A DNA stretch of 64,000 nt from Perkinsus olseni (taxonomy: Eukaryota > Perkinsozoa > Perkinsida > Perkinsidae). The notes under the pieces were generated by a model that had not been told where the DNA came from, did no database searches, and saw only the letters and a program-made list of their open reading frames with translations. Location of the stretch: contig JABANP010000112.1 in assembly GCA_013115135.1 (NCBI GenBank), positions 62,001-126,000 on the forward strand, written 5' to 3'. The position numbers and the translations under genes are program-made. Shown piece by piece: positions 23,060 through 34,711 of the stretch (positions within the stretch are counted from its first letter, which is position 1; every line of letters starts with the position of its first letter).

Positions 23060-25401
23060 ATGTTTCTGACTCATTCCTTATTCATACTACTGCTACTACT
23101 ACCACAATGCAGGGCTATCCCTGACATCATCAGTAGTCATACTGATCGCGATACTACCTACCATCGTCAACTGTCTAAGAGGCATCATGTGGTGGGTACA
23201 CAGATCGTACTAATAGTATCATTACGCCCATCAGGTACCGCATATCCCATCAATCAGGACATATATATTCGTCAATCCCAAGTCTGGTGGACGTAAGGCT
23301 GGTGATATACTCCATCTGCCCAATCCTTATGTATATAAAGGGATAGCTGTAGGTGTTCTACTACTAAGGACCCTGCTTCCTTATCACTGCTTCAGGTTTA
23401 TCATCTCAATGTTTCTGGTACCCTACGAGAGGATAAAAGCGCCTTAAAGGCATTCCGTCGGGACGTCTCAAAGACTCCCGAAAACGTTTTTACTAGGGTC
23501 CTAGCAGCAGGAGGGGATGGGACTGTGATGGGCTGCGTCAATCTGGTACCACTTGCCAGTTGTCTAGCCATCACTGACGATGCCTGTCTTGACTCCTCAG
23601 CTCAGAAAGGAAGGAGTTGACTTGAATAAGGTTGTCATAGGTCATATACCGTATGGGACTGGCAACGACTTTGCCAGGTAGTAGTACTTCTCACACTTGT
23701 GCTGCTGATTCTTAATTGTCTATCCTGTTAGGGTAACAGGATGGGGAGTGAAGGCACCAAGTATTCCAGGCCATAACAACAAAGGCATCAATGATCTCAT
23801 CGAACAATGGCTTCAAGCTGAGATATCGGACTTCGACCTGTGGCGGGTACAGTGGGGATGCGCTGGGGATTCAGTGCCTAGGCTGATTCGCTACCATGGC
23901 CACCACCACCACCATAATAGTCGTCTGATTATTCGTCTCTCTTGTATTCCACGGGGTTGCCCCAAAAAGGTCCGCTGAGTAGTCCGATGACAGCGAGATA
24001 TTTTGCAGGATGAGCGTAGTGCAGTTGCGCTCTTTGCAGATATACAAGATGACTATTGTATTCCGTTATTTCTGCTTCAGGTTGCTTTCACAGTACATAA
24101 GACGTATGGTAGTTTCTGGAATGTCATTAACAGGATGGACTCCATGCTTACTCGTAAAGTAATAGCGATAATAGTCATGATTAGTGTGGGGCATAGTACC
24201 AATAAGCAGCAGCCACTCAACATCATGGTCGTGATGAATTCCTGTAGGGAAGGAAGGCTATAGCCAAGATTGATGTTCCTATGATGAACTATTTCTCGAT
24301 GGGGTTAGAGTCCAAGATTGGTCGAGATTTCGAGAGACGCCGCGGACAAAGCCAGTTCTGGAATAAACTGCGGTAGTAGTATCTGCTAGGGATGAGAAGT
24401 GTGCCGCCTTGCTGTGCGATGACTGTGCAATGACAGGTACGGATGGGAAGCATTGCGTCAGATAGGTAAAGAGGTACCCACAGTTAAGGATTATCTCTCC
24501 AATGTTACGGTAATACATGAGGATGAGGACAGAGGAGTTAGAACTCTCGTGCTCTTGAAGGCATGGCGGCTGTGAAGAATCGTTATGCTAATCACCAGCT
24601 ATATCATTAATAGTTATGCACTATGATCAGGAAACCTCAACCAATGAGCTAATCTTCCATACTGCTTACTGTGAGGGACAATCTGGTCACCGCGATGAGG
24701 ATGGTGATGATGATGACGACGATGATGATGATGAGGATCCTAAGGGAGAGCGTAACCGAATTCTGAGGGGCCGGGGAGATAAAGGCATCCCCGACGATAA
24801 GGCTTGCAGTCTTCCTGCCGACCGACTTCTCTACGGTAATCGTACCAGGGACACCAGGGCTGTACGACCTCACATGTTCGCTCATGTTACTCAGATGATG
24901 CTGTATCCCTAGACGTCTTGAACATACCCTCTTTCGCTGGTGGCAATGATATCTGGTCTAGGGCTGATCATTGGTGGAATAGACCAGCTGTTAGTGGCCG
25001 AGGAAAAGTACCACGATAAGCATTGGGTTAGTTGATGTAGACTCATGCTCAGGATAAATTGAAGGGAGCTGGCAGCTTCAGTGATGGTAAATTGGAATTA
25101 CTCACATACAAGGACATGCTCAGCTTTTACCTTGATGTGGGCCGGTGTCACTGCTGCGATGCTCCCGCTAGATTGGAGCTGGCTTATCATGGTTCAGGTC
25201 GCTTTCAAGATCGGCAATGCACGAAGGTTGTATCAAGGTTCAGGGCCCTTCGAGTTCAACTTCAAGAAGAGCACTGCCACCAAACGGTATTACACCTACA
25301 TGCAGGTTGATGGGGAATATTATAAGGTTTTCAACCCCGACAAGGCCGTAGTGAAATTCGATCGGAAAATACGGGTCATGCTTGGGAAGCAAAAGGCGTG
25401 A
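23060..25401 (+). CDS. Diacylglycerol kinase with N-terminal signal peptide, array copy 3 (lineage B)
   Basis: Twelve exons close in phase: 23060-23191, 23235-23330, 23396-23545, 23601-23677, 23732-23846, 24081-24158, 24248-24372, 24437-24509, 24631-24835, 24895-25007, 25053-25136 and 25198-25401, for 483 residues. The N-terminus (MFLTHSLFILLLLLPQCRA) is a textbook signal peptide. The kinase core follows: TYIFVNPKSGGRKAG, AGGDGTVMG at about residues 114-121, IPYGTGNDFARVTGWG, MMNYFSMGLES, VLNIPSFAGGNDIW and MQVDGEYY. An insert with nine consecutive Asp lies in the linker before VLNIPS. Lineage B splits this linker with introns that lineage A lacks. The protein would enter the secretory pathway or sit in the ER lumen unless the signal acts as an anchor, which is odd for a DGK that needs cytosolic ATP. 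All core motifs are consensus. Confidence 0.88.
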
Positions 25402-25789
25402 AGGGCTGCTACTAACACTAGGGGAGAGATGATGGCCGCTTTCCGAATCCGTGGTCAGATCATAATCATCCTATTGTCTCGCAGCGTGACTCACCCTGCG
25501 TAAACTTTCATAATTTGGAATTCTCTAACCCACTGGCACCAGACTTATTCATTTTTTCATCATTGACATCATCCTCTGGCTTGGTGCTTCCACTCTGAGG
25601 TTCATAGCTCCATAATCCTTCATCAGTAGTACTGGCAGCATCGCAGTTGACCCTTTCCAGTTGCTCAGTGTATTGTGTTGTTGTCAGCTGTAGGACGACG
25701 TGAAGGATGCCACTGACCTTCCATCAATCGCCCCATGAAGCGCTTGCTATTTCTCAGTGTTTTTCATCGTCTCTCGCCACGACCATCAC
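25402..25789. other. Spacer between DGK copies
   Basis: No gene is seen. It holds the presumed promoter of the next kinase. Confidence 0.45.
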
Positions 25790-27775
25790 ATGACCACGGC
25801 TGTTGCCATCCCCGCCGTTAAGTCATCAAGGAAGGTGGTGTCCCGAGCTGCCGAGAGATACCTAAGCAGGAAACAAGGGACGGCGGTAGTATCATCATAC
25901 TGTGGGCTGCTTGAGTGGCTGTTGTTGATGATGATATTAGATGGATAGGTCCCGAGATACCCAAGTATATATATCTTTGTTAATCCAACATCTGGAGGTA
26001 ACAAGGCTGCGGAACTAATGAAGCTAGGAATGGAGAAGATGTCCTTCCAAGAGACGGGGCTAGAAGCAGATGTAATACAACCACTAGTAGAGGTTGCACT
26101 TATGCAGTATTGGTATTATTTTAGGTATCGATATTCGATATAAGAGAGGGTGCATCAGGGGAGAAGCCAGCATTCATGCAACTTCGTGAATTGTTGGACT
26201 CCCCTCAAGGCCCTGTACTTGGTGATTATCTCAGAGTAGTGGTGGCCGGAGGGGATGGTACTGTCATGTGGGTGCTGCAAGAAGTAATACATACAAGGTG
26301 GTGGGTTGGTGTGATAATAATACTGTCATTTAGTTGATATTGCATGGAATTAATACGGATAGAGTATGTATTGGTATAATACCCTTCGGAACAGGGAACG
26401 ACTTCTCAAGGTTAGCAATACATCGATAGTACGACCCCCTCTGGGTGCTCAGCATCCTCCCTTCAGAGCCACTGGCTGGGGTGCCTCAGCCCCATCAGAC
26501 TTTCCAGGCTCCCGTCTTACTGGCTTTAGAACGTGGCTTAAACGATGGTTATCGGCAGACGTTAAGAAATTTGATATATGGAAGGTAGTGGCAGTGAGGG
26601 TACGGCAGCGGCTGCTGCCATGTTGTGGCTACAACAGGTGGGAGTGAAACTGCAAGATGATGGTGGGGTTATATACCAACTTAAGAATGGTGAAAAGGTG
26701 CCTCTTACGGAGGTAGATTCTGAGGTAGGCTTCTGGTCATAGCGCCCCAATAGTAGGACTGTGTGTTCCGTTTAGGGTAATGCAACCGATAGGCCCCTCA
26801 AGACCCTCACCAAGCCCATGTGTAACTACTTCTCGACTGGTGTGGAGTCCAGGCTTGGATTGGGGTTTGATAGGAACAGGAAGAAGAGCCAATTTGCTAA
26901 CAAGCTAGTGTAAGGATCCTTAGGGAACAATCGTCTCCGGGCGTGCCTTTGGGTTGGACGTAAACCATCAACGAGAATCCCTACTAGCGATACTACAGAT
27001 ACGGCGTTGAAGGCACTAAGAAGATGTTGTTCAAGAAAACTGCTAAGATTAACCAAACAATGGATAAAGTTGTGGTAGTAGCCCGGGCGGACAGTGCTCG
27101 ACAGTGCTGTGACTGCTCGTGCTGCCTCCTTACCTCGGGCCCTTCTCAGAGCATCTCGTCGGATGGTAGTGATGACCTTATATTCCAGACTTCATCCAGT
27201 AGTGATGATAAGTATATCCAGGGTAGGCTACTGTTGCTGCTGCTTGTGCTGGAGACAAGATTAGGTGATCCTGTATCGCTGATAGCGGTTAATATACCAT
27301 CATTCGCTAGTGGATGTGATGTATGGGGTATGGCTAAGAAAATAGCACTAAAGGGGCAAGATAAGGTCCTACCACAACACCGATTTTTTAACTTATCCTC
27401 ATAATGTTACATTCAGAGCATACTAGGATCAAACCAAGATATGGGAGACGGGATGATAGAGCTAGTATCGTATAACAGCCTTATGGGTATAGGGATGGAA
27501 CAATCACATGTAATAATGCTCCTTAGCATATCATTAGCAAGCCACCATCCGTCGGAGTACTGTAGGTGTATCCATTGGCTGGTAATGGTCATCGTGTACA
27601 CCAAGGTCATGGTCCAATCGAGATGGACTTTAAATCTGATCTCTCCAAGGATACCAGGATATATTTCCAGATAGATGGAGAGTTTTACACATGTCGAAGA
27701 CCAGAGAAGATAACCATATCACACAAACAGTGTATCAGAGTCATGGTGAATAATAATGATGGAAAACGACTATAG
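25790..27775 (+). CDS. Diacylglycerol kinase, array copy 4 (lineage A)
   Basis: Ten exons close in phase: 25790-25885, 25949-26071, 26125-26283, 26334-26410, 26467-26584, 26638-26724, 26776-26909, 26999-27365, 27417-27509 and 27566-27775, for 487 residues. The N-terminus is basic (KSSRKVVSRAAERYLSRKQG) with no membrane segment. The core motifs are SIYIFVNPTSGGNKAAE, AGGDGTVMW at about 114-121, IIPFGTGNDFSR, ATGWG, KPMCNYFSTGVESRLGLGF, VNIPSFASGCDVW and FQIDGEFYTC. All catalytic motifs are consensus, so this is the best candidate for a normal active enzyme in the array. The donor after exon 8 (GTCCTA) is weak, though phase supports it. An earlier in-frame Met at 25757 would add 11 residues. 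The relic at 19.3 kb derives from this gene or a shared recent ancestor. Confidence 0.88.
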
Positions 27776-28163
27776 CAACAAGTTCTCCCACACTACTGTC
27801 TTTATTATCAACCTACTACTTCTTCGCAATCTTGCATACCGTACCCTATCCCAAAGGTCTCTGCTGCTGCTGCTAGTGTTACTGAACCATTACTTGAGAC
27901 CTGTGAAACCGAGCAACACCACACTTGCTCTTGTTGTTACCATGCATGGAGATAGTTTCGTTAGTCTTCAACTTTCGCATCATATCGCAGCGTGACGTGG
28001 AATGAGTGTGCTGCAGCGGCGGCCTACCCCATATTTGGATGCATGCCATCAACCGCACGGGGGTATAGTGAGGGTCGTTATTGACTAGCGGGGTAGTTGT
28101 AGTAGTCCTGTCAGTGGAAGAATGGTAGTAAGTATCCTCACTCCAGTTTTTGTGGACCTGAGC
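27776..28163. other. Spacer between DGK copies
   Basis: No gene is seen. The next kinase could start earlier, at 28122, in the same frame. Confidence 0.4.
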
Positions 28164-30811
28164 ATGCTTCCTCTTGATGCTATTCCACCAGCTGGGCTCA
28201 AGAGAGAAGGTGTTCACTTCCTCAGACATGGACAGTCTCAGAAGGGTCCACCGTTGAGGGGGCTATTCAAGGTGTTGCATATTGTACTGCTTGTGGCTTT
28301 ATTATCGGCTGTACCGCTACCAGTACTTCAATGTAAAGCCACCGCTGAAGCCACCACCAACACCACTGTCATCGGTCATACCGATAATGCCGAGCCTCAT
28401 CGGCAAGTATCTAAGAGGGACCAGCTAGCGGTAGGTGTGCTGTACTATCTTATAATAGTCATAGTATTATCATCAATCTCCTCCTCACCGTTACTAGTAT
28501 CATTATGCCCATCAGGTACCGCACATCCCATCAAACAGGACATATATATTCGTGAATCCCAAGTCTGGTGGACGTAAGGCTGGTGATATACTCCATCTGC
28601 CCAATCCTTATGTATATAAAGGGATAGCTGTAGGTGTTCTACTACTAAGGATCCTGCTTCCTTATCACCTCCAGCACTGCTTCAGGTTTATCATCTCAAT
28701 GTTTCTGGTACACTACGAGAGGATAAAAGCGCCTTGAAGGCATTCCGTCGGGACGTATCAAAGACTCCCGAAAACGTTTTTACTAGAGTCTTAGCAGCAG
28801 GAGGGGATGGAACTGTGATGGGCTGCGTCAATCTGGTAGTAGTAGTATTAGCCCGTTATACTTGTCTAGCCATAACTGATGATGCGTGTCTCAACCTGTC
28901 AGCTCAGAAACGAAGGAGTTGACTTGAATAAGGTTGTCATAGGCCATATACCGTATGGGACTGGCAACGGTTTCGCTAGGTAGTAGTACTCATACTCCTG
29001 GGGTCTATGATAGTTGTTGTTGATGTCATCTGTGATGTTAGGGTAACAGGATGGGGAGTGAAGGCACCAAGTATTTCAGGCCCTAACAACAAAGGCATCA
29101 ATGATCTCATCGATCAATGGCTTCAAGCTGAGATATCGGACTTCGATCTATGGCGGGTACCGATTGTCTGATACTACTACCGCTGCTGCTGCTGCTGTTC
29201 AGGGGATCAGGGATGAGGCAATGTCTTCGTCTTATTTTAATATTACCGTTGCAATACTTACTCTCGATCAATAATGTCTAGCGTATCATGGCGTCAGCGG
29301 CGTTGGGAATAAAACTCATTTTCGCCGTCTCAACTCGATAATTTTCACGCAATAAATGTTCTGGGCGTTCAGGTCCAAGTCACAGTAGACAAGGTTTATG
29401 GTAGCTTCTGGAATGTCATCAATCACAGGGACTCAATGGTCACACGCAAGGTAGTGGTAACCCGTTTCATAACTATAATCATAATTATAATGCGCATAGT
29501 ATGCTGTAGGGAAGGAAGGCTGTATCGAAGATAGACGTCCCTATGATGCTACAGTTTTCGATGGGGTTGGAGTCCAAGATTACTAGAGACTTTGAGCGCC
29601 ACCGGGGGCAAAGCCAGTTTTGGAACAAGCTAAGGTACTAAGAGCCCTAGCGATGGGGGTGGTAGAGGCAGTGTTGCAGTTTAATAACTGTGCTATGCAT
29701 GGATAAGCGTCAGTAACCTGTGCTGCTGAGAGAATTCATCTTCTGCTGCCCGGGGAAAGATTCGGTTGAAGGGTGATGGCTGGTGTTGTTTGGTGGTAGG
29801 TATGCTTGGGAGGCATTGCGGCAGATAGGTAGGGCTGTGCCCACCGTGAAGGAGTATCTTTACAATCTTACGGTAATAAATCATACTGAAGGGAGGCATC
29901 ATGCTTATCACTTGTCTAACACCTTCATTATTCGTATGAGCTGCCCTTTACTGCAAGTGTTCATACTACCAGCCGTGCTGCCGTCCATCCACTGATGTAA
30001 GTAAAAGTTTTCAGGAGCTATCCTCCAACGAGCTCATCTTCCATACGGGTCATTGCTCTACATCATCTAATCATAATATCGACGACCATGATGATGCTGG
30101 CAATGACGATGATGAAGTAGAAGACCAAAAGAGAATCCTTAGGGGTGGGGGAGACGCCAAAGGCACCGGAAAGGAAACTTGCAACCTCCCTGAGGATAGG
30201 CTTCTTATGGGTAAGCACAGAGGGGCACTGTAGATACTGCTGCTCATCGTATCAGACGTATGGTGAGACGACTACTACTACTACTACTTCAACTCAGATG
30301 ATGCTGTATCCCTTATCGTTCTCAACATACCCTCCTATGCTGGTGGTAGTGATATCTGGTCTAGGGCTGATCGTTGGTGGAACCGGCAAGCTGTGAGGGG
30401 ACGGAGCAAAGTACTGATCGAACTAGTACATCTTTCCGCTTATCGTCGTAATCATGATACTCGATAGGATACGCTGAAGGGACGCTGCAACTTTAGTGAT
30501 GGTAAATTGGATCTACTCACATACAGGGACATGCTCAGCTTTTTCCTTGACGTAAGTCTTTGTGGGTAAAGTAATGCAATGCGCCTGATGGAGGCTACGG
30601 TGGTGATCAGATCGGTTTCAAGATCGGCAATGCGCGAAGGTTGTACCAAGGTGAAGGGCTCTTCGAGTTCAACTTCAAGAAGAGCACTCCCACCAAACGG
30701 TATTACACCTACATGCAGGTTGATGGGGAACCCTTGAAAGTTTTCAACCCCGACAAGGCTGTAATAAAGTTTGATAGAAAGATAAGAGTTATGGTTAGGA
30801 AGCAGGAATAG
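28164..30811 (+). CDS. Diacylglycerol kinase with N-terminal anchor, array copy 5 (lineage B), altered motif
   Basis: Twelve exons close in phase: 28164-28430, 28516-28611, 28686-28835, 28903-28979, 29042-29156, 29373-29450, 29510-29634, 29800-29872, 30015-30210, 30298-30410, 30468-30551 and 30611-30811, about 524 residues. A hydrophobic helix (LFKVLHIVLLVALLSAVPLP) near residues 33-52 looks like a signal anchor. The core is very close to copy 3: TYIFVNPKSGGRKAG, AGGDGTVMG, QFSMGLES, VLNIPSYAGGSDIW. The second motif reads IPYGTGNGFAR: the Asp of GTGND is Gly here (codon 28969-28971), while copy 3 keeps Asp. That Asp is nearly invariant in the DGK/sphingosine-kinase fold, so activity may be reduced. 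Frame and splice sites are otherwise intact. Confidence 0.85.
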
Positions 30812-31703
30812 AAGTGAAGAGCCGCTGGCATCATACCAACTTCTACCACATGTGTAGGTGGACTGTAGGGTCCCTTCTCGGTCGCTTTACATATGAACTG
30901 AAAATAACTGCAAGTCCTGTATGCTCAGTTTCCACACTAATATTATACTAGCGCCACGGTACGCTATACAGCGCCATAATTCAGATTTCTCTTAACTGCC
31001 GTTACTCGTCGTTTTTGCGCTCAACAGCCTTTGCGCTGCTGCTGCTCCTGCTGTTGTTCCGTTTCCTTTCGGGACCAACACTCCGCGAATATTCTTCTTC
31101 CCCTCTGTCGTCATCGGTAGTAGAAACAGTCGCCTGGGTATTCATCTCTGGCAGCAGGACTAAAGTCGTTTTGCTCGATCAACAGGTGTTTTCGTTGTCT
31201 AACATAATTAACCGATGCCGCTCGATGGACTGCCGTACTCTCTGTTGCACGTATCTCAACGGCTAAGTTAATGAATCATGACATGATTACCCGTATCAAT
31301 GAGAGCTTCGGAATATGGCTGCACGGAACAGACGAGGCAGCTGCTTACCCGGGCATATACACCGGACCTTTCGTATCGGAGTCTGCAACGAGGGGCGGCG
31401 CACATTACGTTTAACGATAGCCATGACAATAGTGAGCATGGTGCCCCTAGACATAGACTATCTATATCATATCCTCCACAACACAGTCATGATCAGAGGC
31501 GAAGTACCGAAGGGAGCTTATTGCTCAGCTCTCCTTTTGGAACAGCATGCCCGACTGCTGCCACCGTCCCCTGCCGCTCGAGAACTGCAGCTTCCAGGCC
31601 GAGCGAATAGTTCATTGACGATGTTCGAGCAATCTTGGATTTCCACTTGTAATCTTTGTCTACTGTTCTAAGGTGTCTCCTTTTTTACTCTCTTTTCATC
31701 ACT
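30812..31703. other. Spacer between DGK copies
   Basis: Overlapping open frames at 31015-31266 and 31299-31671 lack domains, paralogues and splice context. They are not called. Confidence 0.4.
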
Positions 31704-34360
31704 ATGATGACCATGAGACGAGGGCTCACTCGGCTATGCTGGGTGTTAGTAATCATCGACCGTCACTGCATCAACCTCGTCGATGCATCTGAATCGCGAG
31801 AATCATCCTTCGATCAAATATCTCTTATCGACGGTGAAGGGGCGTCTTCATCATCAGCACCAGATCCTGATCAAGTGGGTCGTCGTCGTCTAATTAGATT
31901 CCTGTTTCCGAGACTGATGTAGCTCTGTTCTCTATCGTAGTCATCTGCCCATAAACGACTAGCTGCTGATACCCGCTCCTATGTTTCATTCAACAAGAGA
32001 GTCATGCTCAATTCCTCCCAGCATTCCCTTATCGTTCTTCATCGCGCCTGATGCGATAAAGATAGTAGTCCTGCTCGTCATCATCATGATCAGGTATGCA
32101 AAGAGCTCTCAAGCGATATACTTATCTTGGTAAACCCCAAGTCTGGAGGGAACAAGGCTGCAAAGCTGCTCACTATAGAACAGCCATATCATCATCGGGG
32201 GGCCTATGGTGTATCCACGGTACTGCCACCATCACGCCCCGCTATACTCGTGCACTCGCCTGTCCTGGTGGTGAGGGTGGTTGCTGATCGATGTTACCTA
32301 TCAGATACACGTGGTGGACATCTTCGCCTTGGCAACTGGTAATAGCACGGCTACCGAGAGTCTCAAGAAACTGAAGGGATCCATTGATACCGAAGAGAAA
32401 TGCGAGAGGGTTATTATAGCTGGCGGGGATGGGACTGTTACTTGGGGAGTCGATCTTGTAATAAGCCACGGGGAGGAGTCCATCCTTCGATCAAATCCTC
32501 GACAGATGACCAAGGCCGACATCAACCTTGAGAAAGTCGTCATTGGCATTATCCCCTACGGAACGGGCAATGATTTCTCACAGTATGCTGCTACATCATT
32601 CCACCGTTCGGGTCATAGTTGTGATATTATTCAGGTCACTCGGATGGGGGAAGACTATCAGTAGTGACCTGCCGGGAAAAAAGAACAAAGCATTGGGCAA
32701 ATGGATCGATCATTGGATGATGGCTGCGCTACACTATTTCGACCTCTGGCAAGTGAGTGCGGCCTTCTGTACTGCCTTAACAGCAGCAGCACGTCTTGCA
32801 TATTCGGTTGGTCGTGGTCGTGGCCTCGGTCCAAGCTTGTGATTAGCAGCTCCCTCCTCTTCGTTGGTGGTTCTATCCCAGGAGTGTTATCCTCGCTTAG
32901 GTAACCGTGGAACTTCATCCTGGTGGTAGATTCACCGCAGGACGCAGAGAGGAAGTTATTCGAGAAGGTGATGATCCTAAGGTGAGGTCTAGGGTGCTTT
33001 TCATAATCATAATCATCATCATGGTGTGGCTCACTTTCAAGGCTCTCGCTGCTGTTCATTTAATTCGCCTATCGTCATCATCCTCTCCTCCTCTTCCTGC
33101 CTGTATTCTTCAGCGAAATGTCTTGAGCATCACCAAGCCGATGTCCAACTACTACTCTATAGGGTTGGATGCTGCTATACTGAAAGAATTCCAGAAGAAG
33201 CGTACCCAGACTAGGGCAGGGAACCATCTCATGTAACCAATCTTCACGTGGAGGCCTGTCGTTATTCGTCACAGAAATAGAATGATCATTTTAGAAGCTT
33301 GGGGATGCTCTTCGATAGGTATGCCTACTCTGGATTGAAGAAAATGGTCGGATCTAGAGTAGGGACGGAGAAGTACCTCGAATCGGTCAAGGTAGCGGAG
33401 ATGCTGGTGTAGGTAGCAGACGCGCAGTAGACACCTGCCAACCTCAGGATCATGGCCAACTGCTCTTCAACGTGACTCGTAGGGAGCCAACCAACGGCGG
33501 ACGTGAAGATAAGACTCTCACTAGTGAGATGCTCACGTTTGTGGATACCATCAAAATCACAACTCACCACCGCTCTCAGAGGACGCCGCAACGATTATTT
33601 GCCTCAACACCTACACCTATGCCGGAGGGCGTCGTATCTGGGAAGGGTCGGCCGGGAAGAGCACTGCTATCGTAGGTTACCAGGTAATCACCGTAATAGC
33701 CCTGGGTAACCTCATCTCTATTCCTCAACCACTGTGCTTCCACAATCCACTCACTTAAGTAGGCGTGGCTTGGATGGGCGATGCGGGCTGAACGGCAGTG
33801 GTTCACGCGTCCGGGTCGTCATTCAGAGAGGTGCCCTTGTGTAGGATGAAACTCTGAAGGACAAGAAACAAAACTTTGGAGATCACAAGCTGGAGATGAT
33901 GATGTACACAGACATGCGCTCTTTTTCGTTAGATGTAATAGTGATGATAAGCCTTCAACAAGTCATTGTCTGTGACTCTCATCAGGCTGGGGCCAGGCTT
34001 AAATCTACGGGGCAGAGACTGCACCAAACTGCTGGACCATTGACCTTCGAGTTCAAGCCTGACCTCGGTGATAGGGTTCCAGTAGACTTTCAGATAGACG
34101 GCGAATACACTACAGCCTATCGCCCCAAGAGAGCTACTATCAGTCACTTCAAAGTGCTCAAGGTGCTCATTAACAAACCGCGTTCTACTGGAGGAGAATC
34201 CGAGCATCGTATAGAGAAGCAGGGGAGTATCGCATCTCTCTTTAAACAGAGTAACGCCCTACGTCATCGCGAGGCTTCCACCACGAGCAGCGAAGATAGC
34301 CCTGCATGTGATAGGAAGTCCGGGAAGGGGTGCTTCAAACTCAAATTCTGGAAACGTTAA
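31704..34360 (+). CDS. Diacylglycerol kinase with N-terminal signal and basic C-terminal tail, array copy 6 (lineage B)
   Basis: Twelve exons close in phase: 31704-31874, 32094-32210, 32305-32457, 32506-32582, 32635-32752, 32901-32981, 33114-33232, 33319-33408, 33483-33540, 33582-33671, 33845-33934 and 33986-34360, 512 residues. The N-terminus MMTMRRGLTRLCWVLVIIDR is a signal or anchor segment. Core motifs: LILVNPKSGGNKAAK, AGGDGTVTW at about 135-142, IIPYGTGNDFSQSLGWG, KPMSNYYSIGLDA, CLNTYTYAGGRRIW and FQIDGEYTTAY. The Arg that normally follows GTGNDFS is Gln. It is the most divergent full copy and has an extra tail of about 65 residues ending in the polybasic, Cys-containing KSGKGCFKLKFWKR, which could contact a membrane. 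The 48-base intron at 32458-32505 is a multiple of three and stop-free, so retained and spliced forms are both in frame. Confidence 0.87.
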
Positions 34361-34711
34361 CGACGATGATGAGAGCATGATAGGCTAACCAGTCAAGGTA
34401 CATGCACTCGTTACGTATGCGGGTTATAGTGATGAACTCATTATCATTTATCAGCTTTTACAAACTTAATTTATCTCTAATCTCTACAAGTGATCATCAT
34501 CATTTAGATGATGACAATCCTAATTCCCATGCACTGATGAACTTATTGACCTCGATGTTGTTAGGTCGTCGCAGCGTTGCGTGATTAGTCTGGTCGTTGT
34601 TCATAATGGAGGGGAACTTAGTAAACAAGAGCAGCGCGTCACGCTCCTCACATTATTATTGCAGCAAGAGGCACTCCGACAGCGACAGGGTGGACTTCCT
34701 GTATTTTGATT
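34361..34711. other. Intergenic, no supported gene
   Basis: End of the DGK array. A frame starting at 34597 overlaps the next gene in another phase and is not preferred. Confidence 0.45.

Noticed and set aside
31015..31671. Overlapping frames upstream of the last DGK
   Set aside because: No domain, and the kinase's own first exon with a good donor begins at 31704.
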